Source: Bacteroidaceae bacterium (lineage in GTDB: Bacteria; Bacteroidota; Bacteroidia; Bacteroidales; Bacteroidaceae). From it: a stretch of DNA of 52,510 bases. Of this stretch, positions 33,167-40,148 are shown in pieces. The stretch is taken from assembly GCA_017542145.1 (NCBI GenBank), contig JAFXXQ010000005.1, forward strand, positions 1 to 52,510, given 5' to 3'. Each line of letters begins with the position of its first letter. Within the stretch, counting starts at the first letter, position 1. Under the pieces are notes generated by a model that did no database searches, was not told where the DNA came from, and saw only the letters and a program-made list of their open reading frames with translations. Made by a program: the position numbers and the translations under genes.

Positions 33167-33231
33167 TTAGGTAGGTGTAAGGTAGGTGTCAGGTAGGTGT
33201 TAGGTAGGTGTTTGACAAACACCTACCTAAC
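33167..33231. repeat. right 11-bp tandem array and 33-bp palindrome
   Basis: Four 11-bp units of the form TTAGGTAGGTG (third letters vary) run from 33167 into the palindrome at 33199-33231, which is identical base for base to the left one. The order is the mirror image of the left end. Confidence 0.93.
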
Positions 33232-33409
33232 CTAACTAACTATGCGGTAGTGCGTTACAACGATTTAGGTAGGTGTTGGCCTTTTTTTTAAAAAAACCTC
33301 TCACAGAAAAACTTTCTCAAACCTCTCTCCCCATCATCCCCATTTCCTCTCTCATTCCACCGGGCTACCATTTTATTCCACCGGACTACCGTTTCAGTCC
33401 CTTGGACTA

Positions 33410-33485
33410 CGGCGCCATTCCCTTGGTCTGCGACACCATTCCCTTGGTCTGCGACGCCATTCCCTTGGTCTGCGACACCATTCCC
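33410..33485. repeat. 21-bp minisatellite
   Basis: About 3.6 copies of CGACACCATTCCCTTGGTCTG at 33410-33430, 33431-33451, 33452-33472 and 33473-33485, differing only at an A/G position. Degenerate earlier units occur from about 33356. The frame stays open and would give IPLVCDT heptapeptides, but there is no start context, so I treat it as non-coding. The whole 33232-33819 interval holds no convincing gene. Confidence 0.85.
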
Positions 33486-33560
33486 TAATTCTATGGCGTT
33501 ATCCCCATGCGTTATAATTATCCCTTCAAATTGAGCAGCTTAAAAAGCCAAGGCCGTCCC

Positions 33561-33690
33561 CAGCGCCCTGAAAGGGCCGCAAGCACCCAGCCCAGGGCAA
33601 CGCCCTGGGTATATCCAGGCACACATTATTCCAGCGCCCTGAAAGGGCAAAAGCCTTACAACACAATGCTTTTGCCCTTTCAGGCCGTTA
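33561..33690. repeat. pair of REP-like repeats with a 17-bp inverted repeat
   Basis: One complete module (33561-33609) is followed by a second whose stem CCTGAAAGGGCAAAAGC (33638-33654) pairs perfectly with GCTTTTGCCCTTTCAGG (33668-33684). Same family as 33101-33147. Confidence 0.85.
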
Positions 33691-33819
33691 GGGTAATTGT
33701 GCGGATAATTATTTCGGATAAAATATAAAATAGTTCCAAAAATGTTTATTATATTAACCAAAACCCTTTACTTTTACATTCGATAATTTACAATTATGGG
33801 AAAGTCTATCGGACACAAA

Positions 33820-34077
33820 CTATAAGTCATAGCCTAAACGCTTCAGGAAGGCTGTCAGGTCTTCGTTGGGAAGCATGATGTCCCCTTTGCCCTCCTTGGC
33901 CTTATCCAACTTGGCAAAGAATTCTTCCTGCGTCATCTCCGCCTTGTCGGAATTCACTTCCTTCGCCAGCTTGCGGAGGTATTTTGCAGCACGACGGAGA
34001 GAGCTTTCGTCCTTGACGATTACGCTCAAATTGCGATATGCCTGCGCGGCCAGCTGATCCATTTGTACTCTAGTCAT
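33820..34077 (-). CDS. small hypothetical protein, antitoxin-like
   Basis: 85 aa, charged and helical: MTRVQMDQLAAQAYRNLSVI, then a Lys/Arg-rich middle (LRRAAKYLRKLAKEV) and TQEEFFAKLDKAKEGKGDIM ending LTAFLKRLGYDL. I do not recognise a family. The EEFFAKLDKAKEGKG pattern resembles the C-terminal toxin-wrapping segment of small antitoxins, but no toxin gene is adjacent. No signal peptide. Composition and start are plausible for a real gene. It lies between the VapE element and the structured RNA, on the minus strand. Confidence 0.55.
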   Translation of the reverse strand: MTRVQMDQLAAQAYRNLSVIVKDESSLRRAAKYLRKLAKEVNSDKAEMTQEEFFAKLDKAKEGKGDIMLPNEDLTAFLKRLGYDL

Positions 34078-34271
34078 AGGGATAACGAGATTATGTCCAC
34101 GCCGGCAAAGATATTATAATAAGGAGAAACAGCCAACAAAAGAACGAAAAAAGAAACACCCCCCCAAAGAACTCGACTTCCGCCAGCCCCCTTTTCTCTC
34201 TTTTTTTCCCAACTTTCAAGAGATTTTTTTCATTTTTTCGCCCAAAGAAGTAAAACTTTCAAATTTCTTTG

Positions 34272-34279
34272 TATCTTTG
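34272..34279 (+). promoter_or_regulatory. -7 box ahead of the structured RNA
   Basis: TATCTTTG is a perfect -7 consensus, placed so that transcription would begin at about 34286, ahead of the folded RNA. A clear -33 TTTG is not visible at the right distance. Confidence 0.55.
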
Positions 34280-34285
34280 CCCTCG

Positions 34286-34545
34286 GTTCGGGGAGAAATC
34301 CGAACTAACGAAGAAGCATTTGCTATTATTTCGCGTTAAGCCAATATGCCTAGGAAACAAATTGGGATAGAAAACGCTCTGAAGTAATAGAGATGTGGGG
34401 TACTGGAACATTGTGCCTCCATTCCTACCTGTAGATAGCATGCATTCGCGCCATTTGGCGTGATGTGATCTTATAGGTAGGATGGGGCCCAATTCCTAGG
34501 CATACCCTAGCTTAACGCATAAGGAGCATCACGCTCTCTTTATGT
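34286..34545 (+). ncRNA. candidate structured RNA, 6S-like architecture
   Basis: A rod of nested helices spans 34333-34518 (186 nt). Closing part: GCGTTAAGC/GCTTAACGC (34333-34341, 34510-34518), TATGCCTAGG/CCTAGGCATA (34345-34354, 34495-34504), AATTGGG/CCCAATT (34360-34366, 34488-34494). Then a large asymmetric bubble, about 50 nt on the 5' side, containing CTCT/AGAG. Then an apical arm: CCTCCATTCCTACCT against AGGTAGGATGGGG with one bulge and a G-U pair, and CATTCGCGCC against GGCGTGATG with one bulge and a G-U pair. Closing stem, central bubble, apical arm and total size all recall 6S RNA, which mimics an open promoter. A 5' hairpin GTTCGG/CCGAAC precedes it. tmRNA, RNase P and SRP RNA hallmarks are absent. 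The family assignment is tentative. Confidence 0.6.
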
Positions 34546-34550
34546 GTCAG

Positions 34551-34594
34551 CGATTGATAGTTAAGTGCCATTATTAACATTAAGCTATCAATCG
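34551..34594. promoter_or_regulatory. inverted repeat directly before the type IIG gene
   Basis: CGATTGATAG (34551-34560) and CTATCAATCG (34585-34594) are perfect 10-bp inverted copies separated by 24 AT-rich bases, ending 2 bp before the ATG. It may be an operator (for example for the HigA-like protein) or an mRNA hairpin hiding the start. Confidence 0.55.
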
Positions 34595-34596
34595 AT

Positions 34597-36927
34597 ATGA
34601 GCGAGAGAAAAAATCATCTGAATTTTGAGAACGAGCTGACAGCACAAGTCAGTTTCTTGGAACAGTATTTGCCAATGGTTGACCGGAGTTTGAAGGTTGA
34701 TGATGTCCAAAATGATTACAATGATGGAGTTGTCAATGGCAACATACTTGAATTTAAGCTCATCATTAATAATCTGAATTCAGTTTTGTTCCAAACCATC
34801 AAGTATCTTTCTGTCAGGCGAATTAAGGGGAAGCCTGTCCCTGCCAACATTATTCTTATTTCGGCCAATGAAGAGAAAGCTTATCTTTATCCTTCATGTG
34901 ATTATTTAAAGGAAATTGAAACCGTATATGTGGGTGCGGCCTCGAAAGAAAACGATAGTTTCTCGGCAAAACAATACGTTGAGCAGATAGATTATTCAAC
35001 GGTGTTGGGTCAGGAAAAAATGATACGTTTACTCCGCTCTAAAGAATATATTAAAATTCATATCGATGAAAATTGTATCGTAGGTTGGGCGAATCGGTAT
35101 TATGAAGAGAACAAGAGTGCTACCAAGGCAGAATTCCTGGGAGACGAGACTGGAAAGACAAGGATTGTTGGCGAGATTAGGAACCCTACCAAGCTTCGCG
35201 ATTTTATCTATCCTTATGAAAGAAAAAGCAACAAGAAGTTCCGCTACCTGATGGACAAGTTGAATGATGACTTGCACAAGAAAGACCTTGGCGCTTTCTA
35301 TACAGACCCCATGTATGCGGAAAAATCATTGGAACTTGTCAGGGAGGCTATTAGTAAAGTGCCTGAAGGCAATGACTTCATCATACTTGATAGATGTGCC
35401 GGCACAGGTAATTTGGAACAGTTTATGACGGATGAAGAACTGAGTCATGTGATAGTGTCAACTTACGAATATTATGAGTACAAAGTGCTCATGGAGAATT
35501 ACAGCGATAAGGTTAGGAGCATCATCCCTCCTGTAGAATCTAATAACACTTTCTTTGGTGGCATGGTGAGAGGTGCGAACGCATTGGAAAGGGACTACAT
35601 TGAGAATGATATAATCATGTCGTATGTGAATGATGAGAAATGTACTATAATAGTGTTTGAGAATCCACCATACTCAGAATCCACATCTGCAGAACACCAG
35701 AGAAAAGGACATGGCAAGAAATCGTCGGAATGGAAGAAAAGCTATGTGGCCCAAGAGATGAAAAAAAATGTAAAGGGCAAGGGGCTCAACGACATGGGTA
35801 ATGCCTTCATCTGGTCGGCATTCCATTATTATCTCCGACAACCGACCGACAGTCTTATCGTCTATTCGCCTGTTAAATATTGGAAAGCACAAGGACTGAT
35901 AGCTAAACGTTTTGTTCGAGGATTTGCTTTCAACCGACGCCACTTCCACACAAATATCGGAGCAACTATCATGGTTGCATATTGGACCAATGAAGACCAA
36001 CCTGAACTCGATGAGTTTTCTATCCAAGCCATAGATATCGCAGAAAAAAAGGTTGATGGCAAGATAAAGAGAGAACTTGTTGATTGTGGAATGCTTGCAG
36101 TCAGGAAGCTGCACAATACATATAGCGAAGTATATTATGACAAGCGTAAGATGGATGATGAGTATAAGGTAGGAATACTATGCGGCCTTAACGGAAAAGA
36201 GAAGATGAGCAACATAACGAATAAGCCGCTGACACATCCAGATGTTATCGGATACATGGTTGCTCATAGCTCAGGCTTTGATAATCCCGATTTAGATTCT
36301 TCTTTGCTCGTTGCCGGACGTTATGATGGTCACGGATTTTACCTGTTTAAGGACAATTTCTTAGAGAAAATGCCGCTGTTTGCCGCGACTCGCTTTTATA
36401 AATACAACAGAGAATGGATTAACCGTGGACGCATCATGAAGTCAGGTGATGGCTCCGAGAGATTTTATCATGACCTGCAATCAGGAAAACTAAACGAATA
36501 TCTGTTGAAATGCCTATTATTCGTTGTCCTTGAACCTCAGAACCACATGAGAGAATTTACAGGGAGTGACGGTAAAGAATACAAGAACCAACTTTGCCTT
36601 GATACTACAAATGGCGAAACTCTTGCAAGTAAGGCCTTAAAAACAATGGTGATGAACGATGAAGAAAAAGTTCTCTTAGCTCTTTGGGAAAAGATAATGA
36701 CCTCAGCCAAAACTACAAAGAACTATCAGCCTAGCATTAACTATGGACTCTTTCAGATAAAATCCGAACTTGATACGTTCTATGTTGTGCAAAAGAAAAG
36801 AAAGAACAAGAAAATCTTCGAGTACAAGGATTTGCATAGCGATATTGACACATTATCTAAACACGTCAAGGTATACTATTTGAAGGAAATCGTGCCTACT
36901 TTGATTAATTATGAGTTTTTAAAATAA
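34597..36927 (+). CDS. putative type IIG restriction enzyme/N6-adenine methyltransferase
   Basis: 776 aa. The C-terminal two thirds carry an adenine methyltransferase: a GAFYTDP entry (about 229-235), motif I DRCAGTGNL (about 265-273) and motif IV ENPPYSE (about 354-360). The N-terminal 120 residues show a possible PD-(D/E)xK nuclease core, D43 followed by NILEFKL with E52 and K54, so cleavage and methylation may reside in one chain. The C-terminal region (about 520-776) would be target recognition. Codon use is more AT-rich than the flanking core genes, consistent with transfer. It is preceded by a structured RNA and followed by a HigA-like regulator. A solitary phage-resistance methylase is the alternative. 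Confidence 0.72.
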   Translation: MSERKNHLNFENELTAQVSFLEQYLPMVDRSLKVDDVQNDYNDGVVNGNILEFKLIINNLNSVLFQTIKYLSVRRIKGKPVPANIILISANEEKAYLYPSCDYLKEIETVYVGAASKENDSFSAKQYVEQIDYSTVLGQEKMIRLLRSKEYIKIHIDENCIVGWANRYYEENKSATKAEFLGDETGKTRIVGEIRNPTKLRDFIYPYERKSNKKFRYLMDKLNDDLHKKDLGAFYTDPMYAEKSLELVREAISKVPEGNDFIILDRCAGTGNLEQFMTDEELSHVIVSTYEYYEYKVLMENYSDKVRSIIPPVESNNTFFGGMVRGANALERDYIENDIIMSYVNDEKCTIIVFENPPYSESTSAEHQRKGHGKKSSEWKKSYVAQEMKKNVKGKGLNDMGNAFIWSAFHYYLRQPTDSLIVYSPVKYWKAQGLIAKRFVRGFAFNRRHFHTNIGATIMVAYWTNEDQPELDEFSIQAIDIAEKKVDGKIKRELVDCGMLAVRKLHNTYSEVYYDKRKMDDEYKVGILCGLNGKEKMSNITNKPLTHPDVIGYMVAHSSGFDNPDLDSSLLVAGRYDGHGFYLFKDNFLEKMPLFAATRFYKYNREWINRGRIMKSGDGSERFYHDLQSGKLNEYLLKCLLFVVLEPQNHMREFTGSDGKEYKNQLCLDTTNGETLASKALKTMVMNDEEKVLLALWEKIMTSAKTTKNYQPSINYGLFQIKSELDTFYVVQKKRKNKKIFEYKDLHSDIDTLSKHVKVYYLKEIVPTLINYEFLK

Positions 36928-37035
36928 AACATAATAGGATCAAGGGGACGGGAACTTTCATACACTCGAACCCATTCGCGCTGACCTGACGAGACATGGG
37001 ACTGATATGGAAAATGAAAAATGAAATATATTATT

Positions 37036-37323
37036 ATGGAAACAAGAATTCCTACCCATCCTGGCGAAGTGCTGAAGGAAGAACTTGAAAGCAGAAACAT
37101 TTCGCAAAAGCAGTTTGCGGAACTGATAAATATGCCCAGAACCCAGCTGAACGAGATATTAAACGGAAAACGTAGCGTTTCCGCAGACTTTGCCTTGATG
37201 ATTGAGGCGGCACTCGGAATAAACCCCGACCTTCTCATCAACATGCAAAACCGCTACAACATGTCCGTAGCGCGTCGCAAACCGTCGTTGTTGACGAAGC
37301 TCAACGCTTGTGCTGCATTATGA
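37036..37323 (+). CDS. HigA-type Xre-family antitoxin/regulator, orphan
   Basis: 95 aa starting at METRIPTHPGEVLKEELESR, the standard HigA opening; five upstream codons (MKYII) are unlikely to be used. A helix-turn-helix follows (SQKQFAELINMPRTQLNEIL, then NGKRSVSADFALMIEAALG). The HigB toxin that normally lies immediately upstream is absent: the preceding gene is the type IIG enzyme, 108 bp away. It may be an orphan antitoxin or act as a controller of the restriction gene, as C proteins do. Confidence 0.85.
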   Translation: METRIPTHPGEVLKEELESRNISQKQFAELINMPRTQLNEILNGKRSVSADFALMIEAALGINPDLLINMQNRYNMSVARRKPSLLTKLNACAAL

Positions 37324-37419
37324 TAAACGTTTTTTATATCGGCAGACGGAAAAGGGGGAGCCTTTTGTTGGCCTGAGACGCGACAGTTCGCGTCTTTACT
37401 TCATATCACAGCAGCGTCT

Positions 37420-39069
37420 TTACTCCATATCACGGCAGTAGTTGATGCCGAGGCGGTCGTAGAGGTGCTGGAGGTGGGGTAGGCGGGCTTTGAAGTCCTC
37501 ATAGTCCTTCTGGTCGGGACGGCACCATTGCACTTCGCTCAGGGCATCGAGGCGGGGAAGCAGCATGTAGAACACGTGCTGCGGCCAGGCTACGTACTCC
37601 GTCCATAGGTTGGCCTGCACGCCGAGGATGTACTGCTGCTCGTCGGCGGAGAGCTTGTCGGGCAGAAGGGGCTCGAAGGAGTAGGACTTCGACACGGGCA
37701 GGTAGTAGCCGATGGATACGGGCTGGCGGTCGTGGTCGCGAAGCTGATAGTAGTCGAGATAGCAGTAGTCCGTGGGGGTCATGATGACGCGATGGTGCTG
37801 GCCGGCTGCCTCGATGCCGCCTTCCGTGCCGCGCCACGACATGACGATGCCGCCCTCGGTGAGCCCGCCTTCAAGCACTTCGTCCCAGCCGATGATGTCG
37901 CGCCCACGCTCGTTCAGGAAGGCTTCAAGCTCATGGTTCATCCAGGATTGCAGCTGGTTTTCGACACTATGCTTGCCGTCGTCCACAAGGCCGAGCTCCT
38001 TGATTTTGGCCTGGCACTTGGGGCAGCTCTTCCAGCGGCTCTTCGGACACTCGTCGCCCCCGATGTGGATGAACTTCGAGGGGAAGACGTCACACAGCTC
38101 GCCGAAGACGGTCTTGAGGAAGGTCATCGCCTGAGGGTTGCCGGCACAGAGCACTTCGCTGCTGCCGCCCAGGTGTTGCACGACGTTGTAGGGGCCGCCT
38201 GTGCAGCCGAGGTCGGGATAGACGCTGAGGGCGCTCTCGATGTGGGCAGGCATGTCGATTTCGGGGATGATGTTGATGTAGCGCTCGGCGGCGTAGCGCA
38301 CCAGCTCGCGACACTCGTCCTGCGTATAGTATCCGCCGTAGGGCTGACCGTCGTAGAGGCCCGCACGTCCGATGTGGGACTGCTTGCGCACGCTTCCCTT
38401 CAACGCCAGATCGGGCAGGGCTTTCACTTCGAAGCGCCAGCCCTGATTGTCCGTGAGATGCCAATGGAACTGGTTGCAGCCGTGAAGGGCCAGCACGTCG
38501 AGGTACTGCTTGAGGAAATCGATGGTAAAGAAGTGGCGCGAGGTGTCGAGGTGGACGCCGCGGTAGCTGAAGCGCGGCTCGTCCTGTATGTGAGTGTAGG
38601 GTAGGGTGATGCCTGCCTTGGCTTCGCCTGCGGGGAGGGACTTGCGCAACGTCTGGGCGGCACGGAAGAGGCCCACCGGCTTGCGGGCATGAAGGACGAT
38701 GCCCGTGCCGTCGATGGTTATGGCGTAGGCCTCCTGCTGCTGTTCGGTCGGCAAAGCGGCCTTCTTTGTTTTCTTCTTGCCTGCATCGAGGTCAAGCGAC
38801 AGGCAGATGGCGGCCTTCTTGTCGTCAGGCGTCAGCTGGAGCCGGATGTCCGTCAGCTCTTCAATCCATTGCTGGAGGAAAAGCGCGTTGCGGCTTGCCT
38901 CGGCATCTGCCGCGTCGTAGGCGATGCCCATGCCCGATGTCAGGATAAACGTCTTTGTGGTGTCGGTCTGAACGCTCTGGGGGAGGGGGATGGTGCGGTA
39001 ATCGGCCGTCTGCGCCCATAGCATGAGGGGAGCGCACATGATCAGCATGAAAAAGGATAGTTTATTCAT
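37420..39069 (-). CDS. beta-N-acetylhexosaminidase, GH20
   Basis: 549 aa from MNKLSFFMLIMC, which gives a proper signal peptide ending LWAQ; 13 more upstream codons are open but spoil it. An N-terminal GH20b alpha-beta domain (about 25-150) precedes the (beta/alpha)8 barrel: FSYRGVHLDTSRHFF, NQFHWHLTDNQGWR, IPEIDMPAHIES and the catalytic Asp-Glu pair in HIGGDECPK (about 336-337), then GWDEVLEGG and a final WTEYV/WC region. It releases terminal GlcNAc or GalNAc from host glycans or chitin oligomers, probably in the periplasm. No partner transporter is adjacent. Confidence 0.94.
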   Translation of the reverse strand: MNKLSFFMLIMCAPLMLWAQTADYRTIPLPQSVQTDTTKTFILTSGMGIAYDAADAEASRNALFLQQWIEELTDIRLQLTPDDKKAAICLSLDLDAGKKKTKKAALPTEQQQEAYAITIDGTGIVLHARKPVGLFRAAQTLRKSLPAGEAKAGITLPYTHIQDEPRFSYRGVHLDTSRHFFTIDFLKQYLDVLALHGCNQFHWHLTDNQGWRFEVKALPDLALKGSVRKQSHIGRAGLYDGQPYGGYYTQDECRELVRYAAERYINIIPEIDMPAHIESALSVYPDLGCTGGPYNVVQHLGGSSEVLCAGNPQAMTFLKTVFGELCDVFPSKFIHIGGDECPKSRWKSCPKCQAKIKELGLVDDGKHSVENQLQSWMNHELEAFLNERGRDIIGWDEVLEGGLTEGGIVMSWRGTEGGIEAAGQHHRVIMTPTDYCYLDYYQLRDHDRQPVSIGYYLPVSKSYSFEPLLPDKLSADEQQYILGVQANLWTEYVAWPQHVFYMLLPRLDALSEVQWCRPDQKDYEDFKARLPHLQHLYDRLGINYCRDME

Positions 39070-39245
39070 GGGTATGGATGATAGGGAATACGTGTTTTTT
39101 TCGTTCAACGTTCGTTTACGGGTGCGAAGATAGGAAGAATATTTGGATTCTCCACATTCGAGAGTGTTTTTTTTGCCTCGGCATCTTATCTCCTTTCAGA
39201 ATTTATATACTACTTTGGCATAAAAATCTAATGACGGATGGGGGC

Positions 39246-39285
39246 AAAAAAAGTCATCGGGGCGTGCACGGCACGCCCCGATGAC
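39246..39285 (-). terminator. terminator of rpmB-rpmG-DUF4295
   Basis: A perfect 15-bp stem (GTCATCGGGGCGTGC/GCACGCCCCGATGAC, 3-nt loop) at 39253-39285 is followed on the minus strand by seven Ts. It is 20 bp past the last gene. The interval 39070-39245 otherwise shows only a possible -7 box (39125-39132, TATCTTCG) for the GH20 gene. Confidence 0.92.
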
Positions 39286-39305
39286 TATTGGATAGGGAGG
39301 GTTTA

Positions 39306-39458
39306 TTACTTCTTGACGAATTCCTGCACCTTGTCGGCGGGAACCATCTCCTCGGTGAAGATATAGGCACCTGTCTTGGGCGACTTCACCATCTTGACGA
39401 CCTTGGCGTATGAGCTGGCCTTACCGGTCTGGAGGGTTGCAACTGCTTTCTTTGCCAT
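39306..39458 (-). CDS. DUF4295 small basic protein
   Basis: 50 aa: MAKKAVATLQTGKASSYAKV, then KMVKSPKTGAYIFTEEMVPA and DKVQEFVKK. This basic protein is conserved in Bacteroidetes directly after rpmG and is thought to be ribosome-associated, though its role is not established. It is too short for most gene callers' default cutoffs. It follows rpmG by 35 bp and is the last gene before the terminator. Confidence 0.9.
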   Translation of the reverse strand: MAKKAVATLQTGKASSYAKVVKMVKSPKTGAYIFTEEMVPADKVQEFVKK

Positions 39459-39493
39459 AATTCAATCTGTTTGATGTAAGCGTTGATGGGGGA

Positions 39494-39682
39494 TTACTTA
39501 ATCTCTTTGTGAACGGTCATGCGCTTCAGATAGGGATTGTACTTCTTCAGCTCAAGACGCTCGGTGGTGTTCTTGCGGTTCTTGGTGGTGATGTAACGGC
39601 TCATGCCGGGGACACCGCTTTCTTTCTGCTCTGTGCATTCGAGGATGACCTGCACTCTGTTTCCTTTTACTTTCTTTGCCAT
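39494..39682 (-). CDS. rpmG: 50S ribosomal protein L33
   Basis: 62 aa: [40 protein letters not shown] and [14 protein letters not shown]. Only one cysteine (ECTEQ) remains of the four zinc ligands of the C+ form, so this is a zinc-independent L33. Cotranscribed with rpmB (21 bp upstream). Confidence 0.96.
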   Translation of the reverse strand: MAKKVKGNRVQVILECTEQKESGVPGMSRYITTKNRKNTTERLELKKYNPYLKRMTVHKEIK

Positions 39683-39703
39683 AATTGTATTCTCTTGAAC
39701 TGT

Positions 39704-39964
39704 TTATCCTATGACTGCAATCTCGTTCCAGTCGCAATAGCCATTGGCGACGGCTTCATTCAGGGCGGCATCCAAGCCTTTCTTGTTGATGATACGCAGG
39801 CCGGAGGCGCTCAGGCGCAGCTCAATCCAGCAACCTTTCTCTACATAGTAGAACTTCTTCTTAAACAGGTTCACATCGAAGGTGCGTTTTGTGCGACGCT
39901 TGGAATGTGACACGTTGTTGCCAACCATGGCCTTCTTACCGGTAATTTGACAAATTTTAGACAT
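39704..39964 (-). CDS. rpmB: 50S ribosomal protein L28
   Basis: 86 aa: [20 protein letters not shown], then [20 protein letters not shown] and a C-terminal [20 protein letters not shown] region. First gene of the rpmB-rpmG-DUF4295 unit. A 125-nt folded leader precedes it, which may carry ribosomal-protein feedback control. Confidence 0.96.
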   Translation of the reverse strand: MSKICQITGKKAMVGNNVSHSKRRTKRTFDVNLFKKKFYYVEKGCWIELRLSASGLRIINKKGLDAALNEAVANGYCDWNEIAVIG

Positions 39965-40091
39965 CGCTATCTTCTTTAATGTTTACTTATTCTTTTGATG
40001 GAGGCCGGAGTGGCTCAGAACGGTACATTTAGCATCCAATGTACTGATTCGTGGCGCTTTACCGGGTCCTTCCGTGGTTGTTCTCAGAAAT
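39965..40091 (-). promoter_or_regulatory. structured leader of rpmB
   Basis: Between the mapped promoter and the rpmB start lie about 125 nt. On the transcript a hairpin GTACATT-(8 nt)-AATGTAC is visible (within about 40026-40048), next to ACCACGGAAGGACCCGGT. The length and hairpin suggest a regulatory leader; I do not recognise a named family. Confidence 0.4.
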
Positions 40092-40098
40092 CAGCGTG

Positions 40099-40130
40099 CA
40101 AAGTAACGGATTTTTTCTGAGATATGCAAA
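40099..40130 (-). promoter_or_regulatory. promoter of rpmB operon
   Basis: Minus strand TTTG (40130-40127), 20 bp, TTACTTTG (40106-40099). The arrangement is identical to the promoter of the 22052 barrel gene. Confidence 0.75.
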
Positions 40131-40148
40131 TAAATCAGCAAGTTTTTT

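Larger units (their letters stand above)
31551..33278. mobile_element. putative VapE mobile/replicating element with symmetric composite ends
   Basis: The VapE-like gene is enclosed by mirror-image ends. Each end has an outer CAACACCTACCT (31551-31562; inverted 33267-33278), a shared TGTAA at the same offset, and, exactly 47 bp inward from the outer edge, an identical 33-bp palindrome (31598-31630; 33199-33231). From each palindrome an array of 11-bp ACCTACCT units points toward the gene. The region between also holds a palindromic REP-like repeat. No transposase, integrase or relaxase is present and no target duplication is obvious. The symmetry, including the identical spacing, is hard to explain except as ends of one element. 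Confidence 0.65.

Noticed and set aside
33273..33488. 71-codon open frame with IPLVCDT heptapeptides
   Set aside because: Produced by a 21-bp minisatellite; no promoter or homologous pattern supports it.
34286..34545. tmRNA, RNase P RNA or SRP RNA
   Set aside because: No tRNA-like end or tag frame, no conserved RNase P core strings, and no SRP apical motif.
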